From: Sphingobium subterraneum
GTDB taxonomy: Bacteria; Pseudomonadota; Alphaproteobacteria; Sphingomonadales; Sphingomonadaceae
Reading direction: 5' to 3'
Length of the DNA: 64,000 nt
NCBI RefSeq assembly: GCF_014199435.1
Contig: NZ_JACIJP010000004.1
Span: 1 to 64,000 of the forward strand
Of this stretch, positions 57,606-64,000 are shown in pieces. The position numbers and the translations under genes are program-made. The first letter of the stretch is position 1. Each line of letters begins with the position of its first letter. Under the pieces are notes generated by a model. That model was not told where the DNA came from and searched no databases. It worked only from the letters and a program-made list of their open reading frames with translations.

Positions 57606-59047
57606 TGGAGCATGCAGCCGCTTCCAGCGCCGATTTCTGGGTGCCGTTCGCCTATTTGGTGGCGGGCGTCCTGTTCATCCTCGCGCTGCGTGGGCTATCC
57701 AGCCCTGCGACCAGCCGCCGGGGCAACCGCATGGGCATGGTCGGCATGGCGATCGCTGTCGCGACCACGCTGTTCACCCATGATGTGGTGTCACTGCCCG
57801 AAATCCTCGGGGCGGTTGCCGTCGGTGGTGTGATCGGCTTCATTACCGCACGCCGGATCGCGATGACCGACATGCCACAGCTTGTGGCGGCGTTTCACTC
57901 GCTCGTCGGCCTCGCTGCCGTTCTGGTGGGCGCGGCCGCCTATCTCAACCCGGCGGCGTTCGGCATTCTCGACACGCTGACCAACGAGATCCACAACGCC
58001 AGCCGTATCGAATTGGGCCTGGGCGTTGCCATCGGTGCGATCACCTTCTCGGGCTCGGTCATCGCGTTCCTGAAGTTGAACGGCAACATGTCGGGCAAGC
58101 CGATCCTGCTGCCCGCGCGCCATGTCATCAACCTCGGCACGCTGGTGGCGATCCTGGGCCTTATCGCCTGGTACTTTCTGCTGCCCGCGCCTTCGGTTGC
58201 GGCACCGTGGCTGATCTGGGTCGTCATCGGGCTGAGCTTCGCCATCGGCTTCCTGCTGATCATCCCGATTGGCGGCGCAGACATGCCGGTGGTCGTCTCG
58301 ATGCTCAACAGCTATTCGGGCTGGGCGGCCGCCGCGATGGGCTTTACGCTGCACAACACGGCGATGATCATCACCGGCGCTCTCGTCGGCAGCTCGGGCG
58401 CGATCCTGAGCTACATCATGTGCAAGGCGATGAACCGTGGGTTCCTTTCGGTGATCGCGGGCGGCTTCGGCGCGGACGCTGGCCCCGCCGGCGGTGGCGA
58501 GGCGAAGGAACAGCGCCCCTGGAAGCGCGGCAGCGCGGAGGACGCGGCGTTCCTGATGAAGCAGGCCGACAGCGTGATCATCGTTCCCGGTTACGGCATG
58601 GCCGTCAGCCAGGCACAGCATGCGCTGCGTGAGATGGGTGACCTTCTCAAGAAGGAAGGCGTCAGCGTCAAATACGCGATCCACCCCGTGGCGGGGCGCA
58701 TGCCCGGCCACATGAACGTGCTGCTCGCCGAAGCCAACGTCTCCTATGACGAGGTGTTCGAGCTCGAAGACATCAACAGCGAGTTCGGCCAGGCCGACGT
58801 CGCCTTTGTCATCGGCGCGAACGACGTGACCAACCCGGCAGCCAAGACCGACAAGTCCTCGCCGATCTACGGCATGCCGATCCTCGATGTCGCCAACGCG
58901 AAGTCGGTGCTGTTCGTCAAGCGCTCGATGGGCGGGGTCGGCTATGCCGGTGTCGACAACGACGTGTTCTACATGGACAACACCATGATGCTCCTCGCCG
59001 ACGCCAAAAAGATGGTCGAGGATATCGTCAAGTCCCTGGCGCACTAA
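57605..59047 (+). CDS. pntB: NAD(P) transhydrogenase subunit beta
   Basis: This 480-residue subunit has about eight to nine membrane helices forming the proton channel, including FHSLVGLAAVLVGAAAYL and SGSVIAFLKLNGNMSGKP, and a C-terminal domain III that binds NADP(H): IIVPGYGMAVSQAQHALREM (about 322), IHPVAGRMPGHMNVLLAEAN, VIGANDVTNPAAKTD and VLFVKRSMGGVGYAGVDN. With PntAA and PntAB it uses the proton gradient to make NADPH. It ends the operon. Confidence 0.95.
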   Translation: MEHAAASSADFWVPFAYLVAGVLFILALRGLSSPATSRRGNRMGMVGMAIAVATTLFTHDVVSLPEILGAVAVGGVIGFITARRIAMTDMPQLVAAFHSLVGLAAVLVGAAAYLNPAAFGILDTLTNEIHNASRIELGLGVAIGAITFSGSVIAFLKLNGNMSGKPILLPARHVINLGTLVAILGLIAWYFLLPAPSVAAPWLIWVVIGLSFAIGFLLIIPIGGADMPVVVSMLNSYSGWAAAAMGFTLHNTAMIITGALVGSSGAILSYIMCKAMNRGFLSVIAGGFGADAGPAGGGEAKEQRPWKRGSAEDAAFLMKQADSVIIVPGYGMAVSQAQHALREMGDLLKKEGVSVKYAIHPVAGRMPGHMNVLLAEANVSYDEVFELEDINSEFGQADVAFVIGANDVTNPAAKTDKSSPIYGMPILDVANAKSVLFVKRSMGGVGYAGVDNDVFYMDNTMMLLADAKKMVEDIVKSLAH

Positions 59048-59052
59048 GGCAC

Positions 59053-59084
59053 AAAAAAAGGGCGCGTCCCATAAGGGCGCGCCC
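59053..59084 (-). terminator. Strong Rho-independent terminator
   Basis: GGGCGCG-t-CCC (59060-59070) pairs with GGG-CGCGCCC (59075-59084) around an ATAA loop and is followed on the minus strand by seven T (A-run 59053-59059). It would end a small RNA or the hydrolase transcript from the right. Confidence 0.8.
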
Positions 59085-59167
59085 AAGGTGTCGAGGAGAC
59101 GCCAGGAGGCTGGCGTAGCAAGGACGAGAAGGTCGGGGTCGCTAAACCGGTCAAAACCATCCTTGCT
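59053..59167 (-). ncRNA. Candidate small RNA with CCUCC motifs and strong terminator
   Basis: On the minus strand a transcript starting near 59167 would begin AGCAAGGA, which pairs exactly with TCCTTGCT at 59124-59117. A second stem is ACGCCAG/CTGGCGT (59099-59116), with CCUC in its loop, followed by a single-stranded CUCCUC and the terminator at 59053-59084. A -10-like TATTCC (59179-59174) and an FNR-type site at -41.5 precede it. CU-rich anti-Shine-Dalgarno loops are typical of several alphaproteobacterial small RNAs. No protein frame with a ribosome-binding site is evident. This is a structural prediction. Confidence 0.5.
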
Positions 59168-59201
59168 GAGACCGGAATAGGAGAGTCGCCCCGCACGTGC
59201 C

Positions 59202-59215
59202 TTGATTCAGGTCAA
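59202..59215 (-). promoter_or_regulatory. FNR/FixK-type site inside an inverted repeat
   Basis: On the minus strand TTGACCTGAATCAA matches the FNR/FixK consensus TTGAT-N4-ATCAA with one change. Its centre is 29 bases before a TATTCC box, the class II (-41.5) spacing. It lies within a larger inverted repeat, GCCCCGCACG (59188-59197) and CGTGCGGGGC (59218-59227). Confidence 0.55.
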
Positions 59216-59257
59216 ATCGTGCGGGGCAACGCGAAAATTGTCGTTGCTCCAGCGTCT

Positions 59258-60127
59258 TCATTCCCGCAGGAAGTTCGCCAACGCGTTCGCAAATGCCGCC
59301 GGCTGGTCGAGCATGATCATATGTCCGCTCGGGCCTATCGGGCGGATTCTCGCCCGGCGCGCGGGGGCATAAGCGCGGCGATAACGGTCGCCCTGCGCCG
59401 CACGCAGCTGCGTATCGGTGGGCAAGGCGTAAATCACCTCCATCGGGCAGGCGATCTTCGTCAGCTGTGGTCCCAGATCCGTCTGTGCCAGTTCGGAGAG
59501 CGCCTGCGCGATCACCTGCGGGTCGCTGTCCCGTCCGCCGCGGCTTTGCCGCACCATGTCGGCGAGCATCTGCCGCCCGGCCTTGGTCTTGGTGAAATAG
59601 CCGTTGAGCTGTCCCGCAAGGAACCCGAAACCGGCGCTGGTCCCGCCGACCATCGCCGCACCATCGGGCAGCATGTCGACCACCAACAGGCGGCCGATGG
59701 AGTTCGCTGGACGCAGCGCCAGCATCATCGCCAGCGTTCCGCCCATGCTGTGCCCTACGATAGCCGGAGCAGCCAGACGCATTTCCCGAATGTACCGGGC
59801 AATGTCATCCGCCAGCGGCGCGAGGAGCGGTCCTGCCTTGTTGCCGTCTGGCGCGAGACCGGCAAAGCCGCGCACCTGCACCAGATGATAGCGGTGCCCC
59901 GGCACCCGTGCGATCGTCCCGTTCCACACCCCCGCGCCGCTCGCGAGGCCGGGGATCATCAGCACATCGCGTCCGCCCCGCGCAAGCGCGCCGCGTGTCG
60001 TGACCGTGATCCTCCGCGAGGAGAAAAGGGCGGGAGGCGCTGCGCGCGCGATCCCTGCGCCTGGCAGCATCGCTGCCGCGCAGGCTGCGCCGATCAGAAC
60101 ATTTCGCCGTGTTTGCATATATGCCAT
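59258..60127 (-). CDS. Alpha/beta hydrolase with Tat-like signal peptide
   Basis: This 289-residue protein has a twin-arginine-like signal (TRRNVLIGAACAAAMLPGAG) and an alpha/beta-hydrolase fold. The nucleophile elbow GHSMGGTLAM lies near 121 and the late histidine is in PSGHMIMLDQP near 270; DVLMIPGLASG is the oxyanion strand. It is likely a periplasmic esterase or related hydrolase with unknown substrate. Starts at 60127 or 60118 are possible. The gene is separate from its neighbours. Confidence 0.82.
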   Translation of the reverse strand: MAYMQTRRNVLIGAACAAAMLPGAGIARAAPPALFSSRRITVTTRGALARGGRDVLMIPGLASGAGVWNGTIARVPGHRYHLVQVRGFAGLAPDGNKAGPLLAPLADDIARYIREMRLAAPAIVGHSMGGTLAMMLALRPANSIGRLLVVDMLPDGAAMVGGTSAGFGFLAGQLNGYFTKTKAGRQMLADMVRQSRGGRDSDPQVIAQALSELAQTDLGPQLTKIACPMEVIYALPTDTQLRAAQGDRYRRAYAPARRARIRPIGPSGHMIMLDQPAAFANALANFLRE

Positions 60128-60313
60128 CCCGGCCCTTTAGCGCCAAAGTTCCTTCCCTCCCAAAGCGGTTTGCTTCAAATTAACCCGATAATGGAATCAT
60201 TGGTCGCATGGACGCTTGCTTGAACCCGAAAAAGCCAGTGATTATAATTCATTGGGGACGACCGGCGGGAATCGCGCAGCAGTTTGGGCACGACGCTTCT
60301 GATGAGAGCATGA

Positions 60314-61471
60314 ATGGGTTTGCATGAAGGGGCCGCCAGTCGCGGCCTGATTATCAAGCGGTACGGCCCGGGCGTGCGTGGCTTCCGCCCTCCCGTGCGC
60401 TGGTTGCAGGCCGTACTGGTGGGCGCCCTTTTGTCCGCGTGCGTTGCCGACCGGATGATGGGCAGCCCGGCGGCCAGCGCCGCGCCTGCTCCCGCACCCG
60501 TGCGTCAGGTCTATAATTTCCTGCCGCCCCGGCCGGATCGCGACAAGGCGCCGCAGGGGCTGGTGGATGCCATCACGGCGCTGGGGCGCAATTTCAACGG
60601 CACGGTCGGGATCGCGGTGCGCCGGGTCGACACCGACTGGGAGGCATCCTGGAACGGCAATCAACTGATGCCGCAACAGAGCGTGTCAAAGCTGTGGGTC
60701 GCGATGGCGGCGCTCGATGCCGTCGACCGCGGCAAGTTTACGTTGAACGACATGGCGACGATCCGGAAAGAGGATCTGACGCTGTTCCACCAGCCGCTCG
60801 CCAGCATGGTGCGCGGCGATGGCTACACCACCACGCTGGCAGACCTGTTCCACCGCGCGATGACGGAAAGCGACAACACCGCGAACGACACGTTGCTTCG
60901 GAAGGTCGGCGGGCCGGAGGCGGTACGCGGCTTCCTCGCCCGGCGGTTCATCGGCAATGTCCGCTTCGGTCCCGGCGAGCGCCTGTTGCAGAGCAAGACG
61001 GCGGGTCTGGTGTGGAACCAGAATATGGCGCTCGGCCGCAATTTCTATGCGGCGCGCAGCAGCCTGCCGATGTCGGTGCGACAAAAGGCGCTGGACGATT
61101 ATCTGACCAATCCACCCGATGGTGCTGCCGCCAGCGGCATCGCTTTCGGGCTGGCGCGGTTGAAGCGCGGAGAGATGCTGTCACCCGCGTCGACCGACTA
61201 TCTGCTCGAGACCATGCATGAAGCCAAGACCGGGCCGCAACGCATTAAGGGCGGTGTCCCGCAAGGCTGGACCTATGCGCACAAGACCGGCACCGGGCAG
61301 GAACTGGGCGCGCGCGCGACCGGCTTCAACGATGTGGGCGTGATGACCGCCCCGGACGGGACGAGCTATGCCGTCGCGGTAATGATTGGCAGTACCACGG
61401 TGAGCATTCCGGAGCGCTGGGCCTTGATGCAGGGTGTGGCGCGTGCTGTGGTGGCAAACCACCGGCGATAA
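60314..61471 (+). CDS. Class A beta-lactamase-like serine hydrolase, probable lipoprotein
   Basis: This 385-residue protein has an N-terminal hydrophobic segment ending in the lipobox-like LLSAC (about 39-43), so it is probably a lipoprotein. The active-site motifs are present: SVSK (about 123) as SxxK, SDN near 175 and KTGTG near 318. A glutamate in GPGERLLQ (about 217) may be the omega-loop residue. The domain fits the class A beta-lactamase/PBP4-like family; a true beta-lactamase function is possible but not shown. Its stop (61469-61471) directly abuts the stop of the convergent gene. Confidence 0.8.
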   Translation: MGLHEGAASRGLIIKRYGPGVRGFRPPVRWLQAVLVGALLSACVADRMMGSPAASAAPAPAPVRQVYNFLPPRPDRDKAPQGLVDAITALGRNFNGTVGIAVRRVDTDWEASWNGNQLMPQQSVSKLWVAMAALDAVDRGKFTLNDMATIRKEDLTLFHQPLASMVRGDGYTTTLADLFHRAMTESDNTANDTLLRKVGGPEAVRGFLARRFIGNVRFGPGERLLQSKTAGLVWNQNMALGRNFYAARSSLPMSVRQKALDDYLTNPPDGAAASGIAFGLARLKRGEMLSPASTDYLLETMHEAKTGPQRIKGGVPQGWTYAHKTGTGQELGARATGFNDVGVMTAPDGTSYAVAVMIGSTTVSIPERWALMQGVARAVVANHRR

Positions 61472-64000
61472 TCAGGCGGACGCCACGCGGCCTGTCCGTT
61501 CCAGCTTGCCCCAACCTACGCGCGGCCCGCGCAGGGCGTTGGCGACGGCCCGGATCACCACCGAATACATGAGCTGGCGATACACAAAGCGCTGCGCCAC
61601 GAGCAGCAGGGCGGGGTAACGCGTCTCCCGCGCTTCCAGCCTGTAAGCCACCCAGCCGCACAGTACATCGAACAGTGTGAATAAAACCCAGTAGATGCCC
61701 ATGCGCAGCACGTCGCTCTGCGTCTGCTCCCAGCCGTGCTGCTGCACCGAAACGAGCGTGCCGATCAGGCTGACGAGCAGGGCGAGATCGATCAGCGGGG
61801 AGATAAGCGCAAAGCCGATCTGGAAGATCCACGCCTGCGGCACGCCGATCGCGGCCAGTCCGGCAGGCTTGCCCTCTCGTACTATTGCGCGATGCTTCCA
61901 CAGGCACTGCAACGTGCCGAACGCCCAACGGAATCGCTGTTTCGACAGGGCGCGGAATGTCTCGGGCGCCTCGGTCCAGGCCACAGCATCGACGTCATAG
62001 CCCACGCGCCAGCCCTTGCGCTGAATGGCGATGGTCAGGTCCTGATCTTCTGCCAGCGTATCGACTGGATAGCCGCCCACCTCGTCCAGCGCCGCGCGCC
62101 GCCATGCGCCGACCGCGCCGGGCACGACCATGATGGCATCGAACTGCGCCAGCGCGCGGCGTTCCAGATTCTGTGCGGTGACATATTCGACCGCCTGCCA
62201 CCGCGTGACCAGGTTGACGCGGTTGCCGACCTTGGCGTTGCCCGCGACCGCGCCAATTTCCGGGTCGTCGAACCAACGGGCAAGGCGGGCGATCGTCTCG
62301 GCCTCGAAATGCGTATCGGCGTCGAGCGCAATGACGATATCGCCCTTGGCCCATTCCAGCCCGCGGTTGAGCGCTCGCGCCTTGCCGCCGTTTTCCAGCG
62401 TCAGCAGCCGCACGCGCGGCTCGTCGGCAAAGGTGCGGGCAACGATGGCGCTCGTATCGTCCTTCGACCCGTCGTCGATCACGATGATTTCCAGCCCCAC
62501 ATCCCTGCTGCCCAGCACCCGGCGCACCGACGCCGCGATCACGCGCGCCTCGTTATAGGCAGGGATGAGCACGGACACGAACAGGTTGGGGTTGATCGGC
62601 GGGGCGACGATGCGGTTGACGGGGCGGTTGCTGTTCCATGCTAGCGCGGCCATCAGGATGGCACGGCCGATCCCCAGTGCGATAGCCGCGAAGAAAATGG
62701 CTTTCAGCACATATTCCAGACCGGCAAACACCAAGAACATGCCGATGTCGGCCCGCACCGCGAGCAGATCATTGCCAAGGACCGGCGGCATAACCTGAGC
62801 CGGGGTCAGCCCCGCGAGCGCCGACACGGGCACAAAGCGGTAACCCTGCGCACGCAGCTGGTCGATAATCCGGGGCAGGGCCGCCACTGTCTGCGTGCGG
62901 TCCCCGCCGCCATCGTGCAGCAGGATCACCTGCTCGGACCGGTCCGGGCTCTCGCTGGCGACCTGGTGCAGCGTGCGCTGGACGATGGCGTCGGCGCCCG
63001 GCCGCTTCCAGTCGCCTGGATCGACGTGCAGGCCGACATTGGTATAGCCGTCCTGTTGTGCTCGCAGCGCGGGTTCCAGTTCCTCAGTCGTGGTCGGCTC
63101 CGCGTCGCCGAAATAGGGCGCGCGGAACAGGCGCGGGGATCGGCCCGTGTATGCCTCAACGAGCCGCCTCGTGCTGTTCAGCTCCAGCATGGTACCCTCG
63201 CCCGACTCCTTTGCCAGATTGGGGTGGGTGAAGCTGTGGTTACCGATCTCGCTGCCCTGGTTGATAATGCGCTGGAGGAGAAACGGATGCTCCATCGCGT
63301 TCTCGCCGACGACGAAGAAAGTCGCGGGGACATGCTTGGCCTTGAGAATGGCAAGTATCTTGGGTGTCCAGTCCGGGTCCGGCCCGTCGTCGAACGTCAA
63401 TGCCACCCAGCCGGGGTGGTAGCCGGTGCGCTCCACCACGAACGGCGTGGGCAGATCGCGATAATACTCGTCGACGATCAGGCGGTTGGGCGAGGAGCGG
63501 ATATGGCGATGACCAACCGATGGGGTGGAGTCGATACGCAGGATTTCGCCGCTGCCTTCGACATCGACATCGCCGATGGTTCGCAAGGCACGCAAATCAG
63601 GCACCTTGCCCGTTTCAAAGCTAGCCAGCGCCTTCCACACGCCTGGATCCTCGGTACCAAGCCGCCAGAGCGCTACCCCGGCGACCCCCTCGGCATCCGC
63701 CGCGCGCAACTGGTTCCAGGCGCTCGCTGCGTCGAGCATCCACACATTATGCGTCGCGCCTCCCTCCGCGTAGGAAAAATGGGCGTTGCCGCTGGCCTTG
63801 TCGAACTGGATTTTCACTTCGCTGTCGTGCGCCGCCAGCCACGCCTCCTCGGTCGACAACGGGGTACCCTTGCCCGGTCCAGTCCAGTCGTAGGCGTAGC
63901 TGCCGATCGCGATGATCGCCTTAGACCGTGGGACGGCCGACAGGGCCTGCCGCATCTGGCGCACGAACCACGCCTGGCTGGCGACAGGTCCCGCGTCACT
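61472..64000 (-). CDS. GH18-CE4-GT2 polysaccharide fusion protein, 5' end beyond window
   Basis: The 842 residues present (5' end off the right edge) form three domains. The first 180 residues resemble the catalytic end of glycoside hydrolase family 18 (IIAIGSYAYDW, WMLDAASAWNQLRAA, GVALWRLGTEDPGVW). A polysaccharide deacetylase (CE4) follows with ALTFDDGPDPDWTPKIL and HSFTHPNL as the metal HxxxH, and VILLHDGGGDR. The third is a family 2 processive glycosyltransferase with LIPAYNEARVI, VIDDGSKDDT, ALDADTHFE, LAEDQDLTIA and QRFRWAFG, flanked by membrane helices. Such fusions are tied to poly-GlcNAc-type exopolysaccharide. The frame is open to position 64000. Confidence 0.9.
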   Translation of the reverse strand, partial: SDAGPVASQAWFVRQMRQALSAVPRSKAIIAIGSYAYDWTGPGKGTPLSTEEAWLAAHDSEVKIQFDKASGNAHFSYAEGGATHNVWMLDAASAWNQLRAADAEGVAGVALWRLGTEDPGVWKALASFETGKVPDLRALRTIGDVDVEGSGEILRIDSTPSVGHRHIRSSPNRLIVDEYYRDLPTPFVVERTGYHPGWVALTFDDGPDPDWTPKILAILKAKHVPATFFVVGENAMEHPFLLQRIINQGSEIGNHSFTHPNLAKESGEGTMLELNSTRRLVEAYTGRSPRLFRAPYFGDAEPTTTEELEPALRAQQDGYTNVGLHVDPGDWKRPGADAIVQRTLHQVASESPDRSEQVILLHDGGGDRTQTVAALPRIIDQLRAQGYRFVPVSALAGLTPAQVMPPVLGNDLLAVRADIGMFLVFAGLEYVLKAIFFAAIALGIGRAILMAALAWNSNRPVNRIVAPPINPNLFVSVLIPAYNEARVIAASVRRVLGSRDVGLEIIVIDDGSKDDTSAIVARTFADEPRVRLLTLENGGKARALNRGLEWAKGDIVIALDADTHFEAETIARLARWFDDPEIGAVAGNAKVGNRVNLVTRWQAVEYVTAQNLERRALAQFDAIMVVPGAVGAWRRAALDEVGGYPVDTLAEDQDLTIAIQRKGWRVGYDVDAVAWTEAPETFRALSKQRFRWAFGTLQCLWKHRAIVREGKPAGLAAIGVPQAWIFQIGFALISPLIDLALLVSLIGTLVSVQQHGWEQTQSDVLRMGIYWVLFTLFDVLCGWVAYRLEARETRYPALLLVAQRFVYRQLMYSVVIRAVANALRGPRVGWGKLERTGRVASA

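Noticed and set aside
59053..59160. Short protein frame inside the candidate small RNA
   Set aside because: The ATG lies immediately after AGCAAGG without spacing, and the frame runs through the terminator, so a coding role is unlikely.

Overview
The window reads as chromosomal DNA of a GC-rich alphaproteobacterium, most likely a member of the Sphingomonadales. The case rests on a CcrM-type GANTC methylase with a RAMA domain, the PrsK-PrsR-PrsT/TIGR03013 polysaccharide set, a split PntAA/PntAB/PntB transhydrogenase next to a tiny aa3-type CoxIV protein, and many copies of a 'CCGTTCG...CGAACGG' dispersed repeat.

Positions 1 to about 18,680 are the right-hand part of a genomic island. A P4-type tyrosine integrase (17293-18501, minus) lies just past the 3' end of tRNA-Leu(CAG) (18679-18765, minus), the classic integration layout. 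The left end is outside the window. The cargo is mainly defence. A tight five-gene operon (341-12022) encodes a PLD-SNF2 helicase, an Eco57I/PglX-like adenine methylase, a DprA/SLOG-fold protein, an unrecognised acidic protein, and a RecD-like helicase with a C-terminal PD-(D/E)XK-like nuclease. A Thoeris system with one ThsA and two different TIR proteins (14668-17205) and an HNH endonuclease (13147-13962) follow. Between and beside them are mobile-element relics: an ArdC C-terminal fragment, a hairpin-rich 0.5-kb stretch, a DUF3768 gene and two small proteins.

From 18,959 the content is core genome. In order: an NDUFA9-like reductase and uppP; gltD-gltB; a sugar transferase and prsK-prsR-prsT; a nitroreductase; a POT peptide transporter; glmM-DUF1272-thiD-rnhB as an overlapping operon; ccrM; folP; a complete minus-strand suf operon (Rrf2 regulator, sufB, a small Cys-rich gene, sufC, sufD, sufS, sufT-like, sufA-like); an AraC-type regulator; pyrD, ggt and an acyl-CoA synthetase; an orphan NtrC-type regulator; CoxIV-pntAA-pntAB-pntB; an alpha/beta hydrolase; a class A beta-lactamase-like lipoprotein; and a GH18-CE4-GT2 fusion that runs off the right edge.

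The points most worth a second look are: the five-gene putative defence operon; the two-TIR Thoeris; a dispersed palindromic repeat inserted in frame inside sufC; the extra Cys-rich gene translationally coupled between sufB and sufC; and a candidate small RNA (59053-59167, minus) with an FNR-type site at about -41.5, CCUCC motifs and a strong terminator. Functions are inferred from motifs and context read by eye; no database search was run.
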